The notes: generated by a model from the letters alone, not told the origin. A stretch of DNA of 64,000 nucleotides from an uncultured Eubacteriales bacterium (GCA_934502885.1 CAKSUT010000009.1:1-64000), one strand, 5' to 3'. Shown: positions 26,141-35,283, counted from the stretch's first letter. A program made the numbers and translations.

Positions 26141-27253
26141 GTGAACGGTGAACCCAACGAACATAATGTGACAGGCGGAAATAATGCCGAGAATACGCAA
26201 CCTGAAGCAGACCTCGCAGGGAGTACGGAGTTTTCGTCTTACGCCGCCTTTTCGCCGATGAGTGGCAGAGCTTTTGAGAAGCGTGCGCTTTACGCAGTGC
26301 TTACCGCATTCGGTGCCGCTTGTATGGCGGATCTGCTTTTTCAGATTTTCTGCCTCGGTTCGCTGACGGACCTTTTTATCGACGGGTATTCGTATCTTGC
26401 CGATAAGCTCTGTGCGTTGCGCTTCGGCGCATATATCGAGGACGCCGCAGACGATATTTTTTACCAAATATACGATATAGCGTCATATACGTTCATGATG
26501 CTTTCCCAGATATGCATATTCAGCGTGACGGCTCGGATACTGCGCAACAAAGGCTTCGTGCGTACCGAAGACATCCCCGAGACCGACGGCGGTGAAAGAA
26601 GCTTTACCGTGCGGAATATTCTTCCGATTATGTTCTTCTCGCTCTTTGCGTCGATGATGTTCTCGTGGCTCGTGTCAATCGTTACGGGCGATTTTTCAAC
26701 AGCGGAAGAAGCTTTTCCGACGACAGATGTCGGAACCCTGCTCTATTATGCCTCGCTTGCGTTTTTCCCACCGTTACTCGAGGAAATTGCGTTCCGAGGC
26801 GTGCTTCAGCGCAGTCTTCTCCCTTACGGCAAACGGTTTGCGGTCGTAGTTTCGGCGGCGGTGTTCGCTTCCATGCACTCGGGCTTTTCCGGCATGGCTT
26901 ACGCTTTCGTTTCCGGAATATTCTACGGCATTGCGGCGGCGAATACAGGCTCTCTTGTACCGGGAATTATCATGCACGTCATGAACAACTCAATAGTATT
27001 TGCGGATGAACTGCTTGCGGAGTCTTTCCCGCAGTATACCGATATAATTCCGTCGGCATCAAATCTTGTGTATTTCTTTTTCGGTTTCGTTTCGCTGTAC
27101 GTTCTCTTCGGCAGAAAGAAAAAGCTCTCTCTCAGTGACGGCTGCAAGGGAGAGCTTACCGAGCGCGAACGCTTTTCGCTCACCGCGAATCCGTTTCTTA
27201 TCCTTTATTTCGGCGTCATGGTGTTTTTTGCGCTGTCGGGTATGTTTTATTGA
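26141..27253 (+). CDS. CPBP-family intramembrane metalloprotease
   Basis: A 370-residue polytopic membrane protein of the CPBP (CAAX protease/Abi) family. The active-site motifs are EEIAFRG (Glu-Glu-x-x-x-Arg, about residue 209), FASMHSG and the last MHVMNNS. About 45 polar residues precede the first helix. GAGGTG stands 6 bases before the GTG start. Bacterial members are linked to bacteriocin self-immunity or protein maturation; here there is no bacteriocin gene near. Its stop overlaps the region of the tadA start. Confidence 0.88.
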   Translation: MNGEPNEHNVTGGNNAENTQPEADLAGSTEFSSYAAFSPMSGRAFEKRALYAVLTAFGAACMADLLFQIFCLGSLTDLFIDGYSYLADKLCALRFGAYIEDAADDIFYQIYDIASYTFMMLSQICIFSVTARILRNKGFVRTEDIPETDGGERSFTVRNILPIMFFSLFASMMFSWLVSIVTGDFSTAEEAFPTTDVGTLLYYASLAFFPPLLEEIAFRGVLQRSLLPYGKRFAVVVSAAVFASMHSGFSGMAYAFVSGIFYGIAAANTGSLVPGIIMHVMNNSIVFADELLAESFPQYTDIIPSASNLVYFFFGFVSLYVLFGRKKKLSLSDGCKGELTERERFSLTANPFLILYFGVMVFFALSGMFY

Positions 27254-27267
27254 AACGGTGGCGTGAA

Positions 27268-27765
27268 GTGAAAAAGAAAGACCTTATAAAACCGGCGGCG
27301 GTGAAAAGCGACGAATATTATATGCGCCGCGCTCTCGCGCACGCAAAGCACGCCGGAGAACTCGGTGAAGTCCCGATAGGCGCGGTTGTCGTTTACAACG
27401 GACGCATAATCGCGTGGGGCGAGAACACCCGTGAGAGCGAAAAGAACGCTCTCGGTCACGCGGAGATAACGGCGATTGACCGTGCCTGCCGGCGAATGGG
27501 CGGCTGGCGTCTCTGCGATTGCACGCTGTACGTAACCGTCGAGCCGTGTCCCATGTGCGCCGGCGCGATTATAAACGCAAGACTTCCGCGAGTCGTCGTC
27601 GGAGCGTACGATAAGCGTTTCGGCTGTTTCGGCGGAAGCGTCGATTTCAACACCATGGACTTCAACCACAAACCGAAGGTCGAGTTCAGCGTGTGCGCCG
27701 AGGAATCGGCGGAGCTTATGAGTGAATTTTTCGGGAAACTGCGCAAAAAGAGACTGCGTTCATAA
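27268..27765 (+). CDS. tadA: tRNA-specific adenosine deaminase
   Basis: About 165 residues. The zinc deaminase converts adenosine 34 to inosine in tRNA-Arg. The catalytic HAE motif is in LGHAEITAI, and the zinc cysteines in EPCPMCAGAI. I choose the GTG at 27268; a TTG at 27250 is an alternative with no better ribosome site. The gene nearly overlaps the CPBP gene upstream and stands immediately before the rpmH promoter. Confidence 0.9.
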   Translation: MKKKDLIKPAAVKSDEYYMRRALAHAKHAGELGEVPIGAVVVYNGRIIAWGENTRESEKNALGHAEITAIDRACRRMGGWRLCDCTLYVTVEPCPMCAGAIINARLPRVVVGAYDKRFGCFGGSVDFNTMDFNHKPKVEFSVCAEESAELMSEFFGKLRKKRLRS

Positions 27766-27804
27766 AAAATTTAAGTTTGTGCGCATAATTATAAGAAAAA
27801 GCAC

Positions 27805-27833
27805 TTGATTTTGAATCGCAAAAGGTATATAAT
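27805..27833 (+). promoter_or_regulatory. promoter of rpmH
   Basis: TTGATT (27805-27810), 17 bases, TATAAT (27828-27833), followed by a leader of about 40 bases. Confidence 0.8.
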
Positions 27834-27880
27834 ACTTGTATATCGGCAAAAAATGCAATTACGAAAGCGAGGTGCTGTCA

Positions 27881-28015
27881 ATGCTTAGAACCTATCAGCC
27901 CAAAAAGCGCCAGAGAAAGATGGAGCACGGCTTCAGAAAGCGCATGAAGACTGCAAACGGCAGAAAAGTACTCAAGAGAAGACGCGCTAAGGGTAGAGCA
28001 AGACTTACCTATTGA
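27881..28015 (+). CDS. rpmH: 50S ribosomal protein L34
   Basis: A 44-residue basic protein: MLRTYQPKKRQRK at the start and GRKVLKRRRAKGRARL near the end are diagnostic. The ribosome site GCGAGGTG is 8 bases upstream. In most Firmicutes dnaA lies divergently upstream of rpmH; here the upstream gene is tadA, so the origin has been separated from this block or the block has moved. Confidence 0.97.
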   Translation: MLRTYQPKKRQRKMEHGFRKRMKTANGRKVLKRRRAKGRARLTY

Positions 28016-28242
28016 TTTTGTCGGCGTAACGGAATGTGAGGAATGGGAGCCTTGCGAACCGTGCTGCCGCAAAGCCCGTGCGTGAGGTTGGGATATGGGT
28101 ACCCGATTTTGCGGTGGGAAATCAGCGGCTGCGTCAATTTGAAAATCGTGTTTTAAGAGGGCGTTGGCGCTGTGCTTTTAGTCGGTGCCGCCCTCTTATT
28201 GCGTTTTTCGCAAAAATGACAGTGTAAAAGGCGTAACATATA
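28016..28242 (+). other. 227-base rpmH-rnpA spacer, possibly structured
   Basis: Usually rpmH and rnpA are close or overlapping; here 227 bases separate them. The first half is G-rich (GGAATGTGAGGAATGGGAGCC) and the second ends in a large hairpin: TAAGAGGGCG (28154-28163) with CGCCCTCTTA (28189-28198), then TTGCGTTTTTCG. That hairpin could attenuate transcription into rnpA. I do not recognise a known RNA family. Confidence 0.5.
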
Positions 28243-28740
28243 ATGAAGAAAATTATACCGCTGACGGAGAACCATATGTTTTCCAAGGCGTATTCCGGCG
28301 GCGCAACCGACGTAAACAAGCTCACCGCCGTATATGCGCTCAAGAATTACAAAAAGGACAAGGACGGAAAGCCGCTTCCCACAAAGCTCGGCATCACCGT
28401 CAACAGAAAGCTCGGAGGTGCGGTGAAGCGCAGCCGCGTCAAGAGACTTATACGTCAGGCGTACAGAGAATGCGCCGACAATATCCAAGAGGGAAGAATT
28501 GTGGTCGTTTCGGCAAGAAGCGCAATCTTTTATGACAACGTAAAATCGGATAAGGTGAGAGACCTTCTTGCGGAATCGTTTTCAAAGCTCGGACTGTATA
28601 ACGGTCAGACCTTCGTCGGCACGGACGGACGCAAGCCGAGAAACGATAATAGCGGTGCGTCAAAACCGAAGCAGAACGGCAAAGGCGGTAACGGCGGAAA
28701 AAAGCCGTGCGGCGAAAAGTCCCGAAAGCCCGAGGCGTGA
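28243..28740 (+). CDS. rnpA: ribonuclease P protein component
   Basis: A 165-residue RNase P protein that assists the catalytic RNA in tRNA 5' processing. The RNR signature is present in GGAVKRSRVKRLIRQAYRE (about 56-74). The family is normally 110-130 residues; here about 45 residues rich in Lys, Gly, Asn and Pro extend the C-terminus and look disordered. The gene is 12 bases before yidD, in the standard order. Confidence 0.93.
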   Translation: MKKIIPLTENHMFSKAYSGGATDVNKLTAVYALKNYKKDKDGKPLPTKLGITVNRKLGGAVKRSRVKRLIRQAYRECADNIQEGRIVVVSARSAIFYDNVKSDKVRDLLAESFSKLGLYNGQTFVGTDGRKPRNDNSGASKPKQNGKGGNGGKKPCGEKSRKPEA

Positions 28741-28752
28741 CGGTTCGCGGAT

Positions 28753-29022
28753 ATGAAGAAGCTTTGCGTCATGCTTTTGCGGCTGTACAGAAAATACATT
28801 TCCCCTCAAAAGGCGAGACCCTCGTGCAGATTTGTTCCGTGCTGTTCGGAATACGCGATAGAAGCGTTTGAGAAGCACGGCTTTTTCGGAGGACTTTTGC
28901 TCACGGTGTGGAGAGTGCTCAGATGCAATCCGTTCTGCCGCGGCGGCATTGACAGAGTCCCCGAGAAAATAACTCCGTCTTACTTTTTCGGACGAAAGAG
29001 AAAGGATAAGGACGGACACTGA
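28753..29022 (+). CDS. yidD: membrane protein insertion efficiency factor
   Basis: An 89-residue YidD protein: RLYRKYISPQKARPSCRF, the CSEYAIEAFEKHG phrase and the CNPFCRGGIDRVPE end are diagnostic. It is thought to assist YidC at the membrane. It sits between rnpA and yidC as in most bacteria. Confidence 0.95.
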   Translation: MKKLCVMLLRLYRKYISPQKARPSCRFVPCCSEYAIEAFEKHGFFGGLLLTVWRVLRCNPFCRGGIDRVPEKITPSYFFGRKRKDKDGH

Positions 29023-29125
29023 AACCGAAAACAATTTATTGTTTATATAAAAATGATGCCTTGCGGTATCGAAAATCAAAATTGAAAGAAGAAAGGATGC
29101 GCAAGTCGGCGCACACGGTGTCAAA

Positions 29126-30244
29126 ATGCAGAGCATAATGGACATACTCTATATTCCTCTCGGATACCTCATGAGAGGTCTTTACGGAGTTTTCGGAAAC
29201 TACCTCGCAACTCTCCTTGTTTTTGCGGTAATCATCAAGCTCATTCTCTTCCCATTCAGCATAAAGCAGCAGAGAAACTCGCAGAAGCAGGCGAAGCTCC
29301 GTCCCAAGGAGGCGGCAATAAGAAAGAAGTATGCCGGACGTACCGATAAGGCGACCCAGACCAAAATGCAGGAGGAGGTTCTCGCTCTCTATCGATCCGA
29401 GGGCTTCAACCCGGCAAGCGGCTGTCTGCCTCTTCTCATTCAGTTTCCGATACTCCTTGCGGTGTTTAGAGTCGTAACCGCACCCCTTACCTACATTCTC
29501 AGAATAGGCAAGGAAAACATTGAGGCGATAAAGGAAATCGCAACAAAGCTTGCCGAGGCGGCACAGACAAAGGTTGACGCAATGGAGATAAACTGGATTA
29601 AGGAGATAGTCTTAAACAGAGATTCTCAGATTGTCACAGACGGATTTGCAAAGCTTGAGGGAGTAAAGCTCGACGAAATCATAAAGTTCCACGACAACTT
29701 CGATTTTTTCGGCACCGGCATAAACCTTCTCGATAAGCCGACGGTCGGTCTCAACTGGCTCATACTTATCCCGATTCTCACTTTCGTCATAGTCTACGGC
29801 TCGATGAAGCTGACGAGAAAGTTCACCTATCAGCCCTCCACCGGAAACGAACAGCAGGACAACGCAACGGCGTCCTCAATGAAGATAATGGACCTTATGA
29901 TGCCGCTTATGTCGGTTTGGTTCTCGTTCATGTATCCGGCGGCTATAGGTATCTACTGGATGATGCAGAACCTCCTCGGTTCGGTTCAGCAGTTCGCATT
30001 GTATAAACTTTTCCCCATTCCCAAGTGCAGTGAGGAGGAGTATCGTGCGGCGGAGCTTGCTCTCAGGGGCAAAACCGAGAAGAACAAAAACGTAAAGAAG
30101 CACCCGGCGGACGAAGTAAAGGAGCTTCCCAAGAAGTCGTCGAAGGATAAAGGTCCGAAGAACAAGAAGGCGTTTATCAAGAAAAAGGTTCTCGCAAAGG
30201 TCAGAGAGACCGGAAGAGTGCCTATGGCAAAGAAAAAAATCTGA
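29126..30244 (+). CDS. yidC: membrane protein insertase YidC/OxaA
   Basis: A 372-residue insertase of the Gram-positive SpoIIIJ type. Hydrophobic helices flank a charged cytoplasmic hairpin (KQQRNSQKQAKLRPKE, about 50-65). GCLPLLIQFPILLAVFRV forms the second conserved helix, and NLLGSVQQ lies in the last one. An insert of about 70 residues follows the second helix. The C-terminal tail (about 305-372) is strongly basic and probably contacts the ribosome. The N-terminal helix has no lipobox cysteine. Confidence 0.95.
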   Translation: MQSIMDILYIPLGYLMRGLYGVFGNYLATLLVFAVIIKLILFPFSIKQQRNSQKQAKLRPKEAAIRKKYAGRTDKATQTKMQEEVLALYRSEGFNPASGCLPLLIQFPILLAVFRVVTAPLTYILRIGKENIEAIKEIATKLAEAAQTKVDAMEINWIKEIVLNRDSQIVTDGFAKLEGVKLDEIIKFHDNFDFFGTGINLLDKPTVGLNWLILIPILTFVIVYGSMKLTRKFTYQPSTGNEQQDNATASSMKIMDLMMPLMSVWFSFMYPAAIGIYWMMQNLLGSVQQFALYKLFPIPKCSEEEYRAAELALRGKTEKNKNVKKHPADEVKELPKKSSKDKGPKNKKAFIKKKVLAKVRETGRVPMAKKKI

Positions 30245-30310
30245 GTTTGCTTTTATTGTGAAAATATAATATGACCACCCCAAGTAAAAAAACAGAAGGA
30301 GCGTATTATC

Positions 30311-31186
30311 ATGGAAGTAATTGAAAGAATCGTAATTGCAAAAACAATCGAAGAAGCGGTCGCGAAAGGCGCTGCGGAACTCGGCAAGGACGTTGCGGAC
30401 GTGCTTTTTGAAGTGCTTGAAGAGCCGAAAAAGGTAAGATTTTTCGGTATGCGCCCGGCAACCGACGCCAAGGTGAGAGTGTACTTCACCGTTGAAGAGG
30501 AGTATGAAGCCGTCGAAGGACCCGAGGAAGAGGAAACGGCAGACACCGAGACGGCAACCGAGACATATGAGGAGGAGAACGACGAGGGCGGCGAAGAAGT
30601 CCTCGACGAGGAACCCGGCATTGCGGAGTCTGCGGCTGTTGATTTTCTCAATATGGTTATCTCCGACCTCGGCGTTGACGCGGAGGCTGAGATAGTAAAA
30701 TCCGTAAGAGTTATCCCCGAGGGTAAAAACAACCCCGAGAAGAACGTTTACATCGAAATAAACGGCGAGGGTCTCGGTACTCTTATCGGCCGTCACGGCG
30801 ACGTCCTCGACGCTCTCCAGTACCTCGCAAACATCGCGGCAGGCAGAGCGCAGAAGAACTCCGGTGAGAAAAAGGAATACGTTAAGATTTGCCTCGATAT
30901 CGAGGGCTACCGCGTAAAGAGAGAGGAAACTCTCAAGGCACTTGCAAGGCGCAAGGCTGAGCAGGCGCTCAATACGCACAGAAACATCGCTCTCGAACCC
31001 ATGCTTGCATACGAGAGAAGAATAATCCATTCCGAGCTTCAGAACTATGAGGGTGTGTATACCTACTCGGTAGGTTCCGATAACGACAGAAAGGTCATTA
31101 TCGCTCTCGGAACACCCGAGAACCCCGTAACACCGACCTACGGCGGAAGAAAACCCTACGGCAGATATAACGGCCGCAACAGATAA
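30311..31186 (+). CDS. jag: Jag/KhpB RNA-binding protein
   Basis: A 291-residue protein with a Jag_N domain (1-55; KTIEEAVAKGAAELG), an acidic linker (about 60-110, very Glu-rich), a KH domain (about 115-200; GTLIGRHGDVLDALQ) and an R3H domain at the C-terminus (LEPMLAYERRIIHSEL). It binds RNA and influences cell elongation and sporulation in Firmicutes. It follows yidC in the standard order. Confidence 0.95.
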   Translation: MEVIERIVIAKTIEEAVAKGAAELGKDVADVLFEVLEEPKKVRFFGMRPATDAKVRVYFTVEEEYEAVEGPEEEETADTETATETYEEENDEGGEEVLDEEPGIAESAAVDFLNMVISDLGVDAEAEIVKSVRVIPEGKNNPEKNVYIEINGEGLGTLIGRHGDVLDALQYLANIAAGRAQKNSGEKKEYVKICLDIEGYRVKREETLKALARRKAEQALNTHRNIALEPMLAYERRIIHSELQNYEGVYTYSVGSDNDRKVIIALGTPENPVTPTYGGRKPYGRYNGRNR

Positions 31187-31223
31187 TTGCCCGGCAAAGT
31201 AAATTTTCGGGAGGGTTGGATAA

Positions 31224-32129
31224 ATGTTCGGAAGAAGACCCGACGGACGGGAAGTGCGTTCCGGTATAGACCCCATAATCCGTGTTCTGCCTTATATTAT
31301 GCGCAGAAGAAACGATTCGCAGGTTTATTATAAGATGAACATACCGTCTGAGCCTATAGACGGCTTTATCGGCGAGCGCAGAAAGACGAACGCAGGACTC
31401 TCGCCCATGAGCATTCTGATTGCCGCTTATATAAGAGCGGTAAAAGAGATGCCGACGATAAACCGCTTCGTCATGAACAAGAGAATCTACGAACGCAACG
31501 AGCTTACGGTGAGCTTCATTGTCTTAAAGTCGAATACCAAGGAGCACTGCAAGGAAACGCCGGTCAAAGTCGCTTTCTCCGAGGACGATACTATCTTTGA
31601 CGTGGCGGATAAGGTTTCGGCGGCAATTGAGAAAAACAGAAGTCTCGACGCTTCCAATTCGGCGGATAAGCTTGTAAACATTCTTCTCACAATGCCCGTT
31701 ATAGCGAACCTCGGCGTGCAGACAATACGTGTCCTTGACAGATACGGACTGCTCCCCAAGAAGATTATCGACGTTTCACCTTTCCATACAAGTCTTTTTG
31801 TCAGCAACATGGCGTCTATCGGAATGGGGTCGATTTATCACCACATATATAATTTCGGCACGACCTCCGGCTTTATGGGAATAGGAAGAAAGTCGAAGCG
31901 TATGCACATAGCGGCGGACGGAAGCATAGACACAGAGTCGTGCTACCCGGTTGGCGTTGTTATCGACGAGAGAATAACCTCCGGCGCACAGTACGCTCTT
32001 TTCTTCGGAATACTCAAAAAGTACCTGAAGAACCCGGAGCTTCTCGAAAGCTCTCCGGTTGCCGAGACGGTTACGGCACAGCACGAACCGGTGCTTCTTG
32101 CGGCGTCGGTGAGAGTAGGCAGAGCGTAA
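31224..32129 (+). CDS. 2-oxoacid dehydrogenase acyltransferase-like protein, catalytic motif lost
   Basis: A 301-residue protein with the fold of the E2 catalytic domain (chloramphenicol acetyltransferase-like), without lipoyl or peripheral-subunit-binding domains. SPMSILIAAYIRAVKEMPTI and the late VVIDERITSGAQYALFF segment align to E2 cores. The catalytic DHRxxDG motif reads DERITSG: the histidine is Glu and the second aspartate is Ser, so normal acyltransfer is unlikely. It follows jag by 37 bases and precedes a sugar isomerase gene. Its role is unknown; a structural or regulatory function is possible. Confidence 0.8.
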   Translation: MFGRRPDGREVRSGIDPIIRVLPYIMRRRNDSQVYYKMNIPSEPIDGFIGERRKTNAGLSPMSILIAAYIRAVKEMPTINRFVMNKRIYERNELTVSFIVLKSNTKEHCKETPVKVAFSEDDTIFDVADKVSAAIEKNRSLDASNSADKLVNILLTMPVIANLGVQTIRVLDRYGLLPKKIIDVSPFHTSLFVSNMASIGMGSIYHHIYNFGTTSGFMGIGRKSKRMHIAADGSIDTESCYPVGVVIDERITSGAQYALFFGILKKYLKNPELLESSPVAETVTAQHEPVLLAASVRVGRA

Positions 32130-32172
32130 GCGCAAAAGGCGGATTCGGACAACATACTATGGAGGAGTCGGA

Positions 32173-33048
32173 ATGAAGATAGGCATAAGCACAAAATGCT
32201 TCGGCGGAAAAAGCGTCGCCGAGTGTGCACGGATAGTCCGCAGCTTCGGTTACGGTGCGGTTGAGCTTTGCCTTTGCCAGAACGACGCTTCTTACAGACA
32301 GTATAACACGGTCGGCGGAGCAGAATGTCCGGATGAAGAGGAGTTCCACGGCATATGCGAGGCTTACCGCCGAGAGGGACTCGAAATTGTCGCTCTTGCG
32401 CTTTATCCGAATCTTTGGTGCGGCAGTGTCTACGCAAAACGCAGAGCGAGAGCTGACTTCGCACGTTTCCTTGACCTTGCCGATGCGGCGGATATTAGCA
32501 CGGTTTCCACGGAACTCGGCTTTTCCGCGGCGGCAAGACCGATAAGAGGAGCGGCTGTGACCGGCAGATCATACACTAAGGATGACCTTCTTCGGGTGCG
32601 CGAAGCGTTTGCTTTTGTCGCTCTTGAAGCGATGAAGAGAGGACTTACGGTGTCTATAGAACCGTCGGAGCTTGACCCGATTTTCCCGAGCGGCGCGGAC
32701 GGATACCTTGATTTTCTCGACGATGCCGAAGACCTTGCCGGAGCGCACGGCGTACTCGGACTCACACTCTCGCCGTACCGTTTCTGTTTCACACTTTCCG
32801 GCGGCGAAGCGAAGGAGGACGGCGAAATGCCGGAGGGACTTTACGAAAAGCTCCGTGCACGCGCACGGCTCTTACACCTCAAGGAGCGCGAAGACGGAAG
32901 CAGATATTTTTGCTGCCCGAAAGGCGTTTACAAGGCGTGGGGCGATTTTCTGCGGCGGTACGGAGATATCCCCTTTGCAGTGGTTGAGTATGCCGATGAC
33001 AGATCCGCAGGCAGAGCTCTTGAGATAGTGAAAAGCGGACTTTCGTAA
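32173..33048 (+). CDS. sugar phosphate isomerase/epimerase, xylose-isomerase-like TIM barrel
   Basis: A 291-residue protein of the AP endonuclease 2/xylose-isomerase-like family. It opens with KIGISTKCFGG and the GYGAVELC strand, and has the metal-ligand segments STELGFS, VSIEPSELD and LLHLKERED in order. It lies 43 bases downstream of the acyltransferase-like gene and has a GGAGGAGTCGG ribosome site. The substrate cannot be predicted. No neighbouring sugar transporter is present. Confidence 0.85.
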   Translation: MKIGISTKCFGGKSVAECARIVRSFGYGAVELCLCQNDASYRQYNTVGGAECPDEEEFHGICEAYRREGLEIVALALYPNLWCGSVYAKRRARADFARFLDLADAADISTVSTELGFSAAARPIRGAAVTGRSYTKDDLLRVREAFAFVALEAMKRGLTVSIEPSELDPIFPSGADGYLDFLDDAEDLAGAHGVLGLTLSPYRFCFTLSGGEAKEDGEMPEGLYEKLRARARLLHLKEREDGSRYFCCPKGVYKAWGDFLRRYGDIPFAVVEYADDRSAGRALEIVKSGLS

Positions 33049-33120
33049 TTTGTCGGATTGCAGGCGAAAATAATTTACCCGACGTTTGACGATTATTTAT
33101 AAAAATGTGCGCTTTGCGTA

Positions 33121-33149
33121 TTGCAACGGGCGCGAGCGCGTGGTACAAT
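33121..33149 (+). promoter_or_regulatory. promoter of the LRR-dockerin gene
   Basis: TTGCAA (33121-33126), 17 bases ending GTGG, TACAAT (33144-33149). Confidence 0.65.
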
Positions 33150-33209
33150 ATAATGTGGTTTTGAAATATGACCGAGCCTTATGGCAAATCTGTATATTGG
33201 AGTAAAGCA

Positions 33210-34757
33210 ATGAAAAAGACAGTTATCATATCCGCGCTTACGGCGGTGTTTGCCGTGCTGTGCATGGGAGGCATGACGGTCGGAGCGACAACAAGAAACG
33301 TGACCTACGACGAAGCGTCGGGCAAGTACATCGACGCCGCAACGAAGTTTGCGTATGTCCTTGATGAGGACGCTCTCACCGCAAGCGTTTACGGCAACCC
33401 CGACGGCGCTTCCGAGAGTGTGTCCGAGACGGAGGTCGGCGTTTTCGGACCGACCGACGCCACGGTGACGGTAAACGGCTTTGAGTACGGTGCGGATTAT
33501 CTTGTGCCGTCGTCGGTTTCGGCAAACGGAAAGACTTACACCGTTACCTCGGTTGCGGAGGACGGCTTTGCCGATCACAGAACACTCACCGGTATTGCCT
33601 TTGAGTCGGACGTGAAGATAGGCGAAAGAGCGTTTTTCGGCTGTGCTTCTCTTAAAAACCTTGATTTGACCGGAGTGCGCGTAATCTCCAACAGCGCATT
33701 TGCATATACAAAACTCGAAACGCTCTCTTTGCCGACCACGGTTGAAAGTATCGGCGGCGGTGCGTTCTTCTATATTCCGACGCTCAAAACCGTGAACGGT
33801 CTCGGTGCGAACGTAAAGTACATCGGCTCGAATCCTTTCGGCGGCTCGGAGTGGTTCAAAAAGCTCGATGATGATTTCGTTATCCTCGGCGACGGCATAC
33901 TCATAAAGTATAACGGCAGTGATGAACACGTTGTTCTCCCATCGAATGTTAAGGGAGTGACGGACGCTTTCTCCGGAAATACCGCTTTGACAAGCGTTGA
34001 TATGTCGGCGGCGAACGTAACATATATCGGCGACAACGCCTTTTACGGCTGTCATAACCTCGGTTCGGTCACTTTTCCCGAAAGTCTCGTGAATATAGGC
34101 GACTTTGCTTTCGCCTCCTGCTCGCTTCTTCGTGAGGTTGAGTTCGGAGAAAACATCGAGAGCATAGGCTTCTGTGCGTTCTCGTCTGCGATTTCTTTGC
34201 AGAACTTCACCTGCGCTTCCGAAAAGCTCACACGTCTCGGAGAGTGCGCTTTCTGGAACTGTAAGTCCCTTGAAGCGGCGACCTTTGCGTCAAGTCCGGC
34301 GACTCTCGATTTCGGACTTTTCTGGAACTCCGGACTCAAAACCTTCATCGTCTCCGGCAACGTAACCACTCTTGCCAAGGGCGCATTCGCTTCGGTTGAC
34401 GGCGCAAGAATAATCGTTCCGAGAAACGTCGTTAATATTGACGGCACGGCTCTTGCCGGTGAAAACCTTGTTATAGTCTGCGCTCCCGATGCGGCGGCTG
34501 CCGTTTACGGCAAGCTTAACTTCACCGAGGACGGCACGAATAGGGTGCTTCTTTACGGTGATGTCAACGGCGACGGCAAGGTGGATGCCGAGGACATACT
34601 CTTTTACCTCAAAAATGCGGCTTCCTCTGCGGAGGCGGAAACGGTTGCCGACGAAGAGGCGTCCGACGTTGACCTTGACGGCATGCGTACACTCAAGGAT
34701 ATCCGTGCCATGATGAGATATCTTGCCGGCGAAGAGGGTGCGGTTGTCGGAAGATAA
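33210..34757 (+). CDS. secreted BspA-type leucine-rich-repeat protein with type I dockerin
   Basis: A 515-residue exported protein. The ATG at 33210 begins a signal peptide (MKKTVIISALTAVFAVL, cleavage near GATTR). Residues about 100-440 form LRR_5 repeats of the IGDNAFYGC/SIGGGAFFY type. The last 65 residues are a dockerin: GDVNGDGKVDAEDILFYL and DVDLDGMRTLKDIRAMMRYL are the two calcium-binding segments. It would be held at the cell surface or on a cohesin partner. The cohesin-like region of the protein at 52894-56214 is a candidate partner within this window. It stands between a sugar isomerase and ruvX. Confidence 0.9.
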   Translation: MKKTVIISALTAVFAVLCMGGMTVGATTRNVTYDEASGKYIDAATKFAYVLDEDALTASVYGNPDGASESVSETEVGVFGPTDATVTVNGFEYGADYLVPSSVSANGKTYTVTSVAEDGFADHRTLTGIAFESDVKIGERAFFGCASLKNLDLTGVRVISNSAFAYTKLETLSLPTTVESIGGGAFFYIPTLKTVNGLGANVKYIGSNPFGGSEWFKKLDDDFVILGDGILIKYNGSDEHVVLPSNVKGVTDAFSGNTALTSVDMSAANVTYIGDNAFYGCHNLGSVTFPESLVNIGDFAFASCSLLREVEFGENIESIGFCAFSSAISLQNFTCASEKLTRLGECAFWNCKSLEAATFASSPATLDFGLFWNSGLKTFIVSGNVTTLAKGAFASVDGARIIVPRNVVNIDGTALAGENLVIVCAPDAAAAVYGKLNFTEDGTNRVLLYGDVNGDGKVDAEDILFYLKNAASSAEAETVADEEASDVDLDGMRTLKDIRAMMRYLAGEEGAVVGR

Positions 34758-34827
34758 CGGAGAATCCGACACACATATGAATTTCAGGGGGAGCTTTGTT
34801 TCCCCCTTTTTTTCTGAAAGGGGACTT

Positions 34828-35241
34828 ATGCGTATACTCGGAATTGACTACGGCGACGCAAGAATGGGAGTTGCAGTGAGCGACCCGACGGGATTTCTCG
34901 CCGGAGGACTCTGCTGTGCGAAGGTGAACGGAATAGGAAGCGCCGTGAAAGAGGCGGCAAGACTCGCCGAAGAAACGAAGGCGGAGCTTATCGTGGTCGG
35001 ACTTCCCGTCAACATGAACGGAAGCGAGGGTGAGCGTGCCGCACGTGTTAAAAGGTTTGCCGCAGAGCTTACTGAGGCGTGCGGCGTCGAGACGGTTTTT
35101 ATCGACGAACGCCGCTCAACCATTCTTGCTGCCGGCTACATGAACGAAACCGGTACGCACGGCAAAAAGCGCAAGGAGAACATCGATACTCTTTCGGCGC
35201 AGATAATCCTGCAAACCTACCTCGACAGAACAAGAAAATAA
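34828..35241 (+). CDS. ruvX: Holliday junction resolvase-like protein RuvX/YqgF
   Basis: A 137-residue RNase-H-fold protein. The LGIDYGDARMGVAVSD start carries the first catalytic aspartate; VGLPVNMNGSEG and IDERRSTI are the other family segments. The start at 34828 is fixed by GAAAGGGG; the frame extends 35 codons upstream through the end of the LRR gene without a ribosome site. It acts in pre-16S rRNA processing and possibly recombination. The cytoplasmic housekeeping gene is flanked by surface-protein genes. Confidence 0.93.
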   Translation: MRILGIDYGDARMGVAVSDPTGFLAGGLCCAKVNGIGSAVKEAARLAEETKAELIVVGLPVNMNGSEGERAARVKRFAAELTEACGVETVFIDERRSTILAAGYMNETGTHGKKRKENIDTLSAQIILQTYLDRTRK

Positions 35242-35248
35242 GACATCT

Positions 35249-35283
35249 GCCGTAACGCACAAAATGCGCTGCGGTTTTTTGTT
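35249..35283 (+). terminator. probable terminator of ruvX
   Basis: An imperfect hairpin, CCG...CGCA with TGCG...CGG, is followed by GGTTTTTTGTTT. Confidence 0.6.

Noticed and set aside
27780..28020. Possible replication origin next to rpmH
   Set aside because: No dnaA or dnaN gene and no cluster of TTATCCACA-type boxes is visible; rpmH alone is not evidence.
31487..31810. Small minus-strand open frame within the acyltransferase-like gene
   Set aside because: Shadow of the real gene; no ribosome site and serine/leucine-rich composition only.
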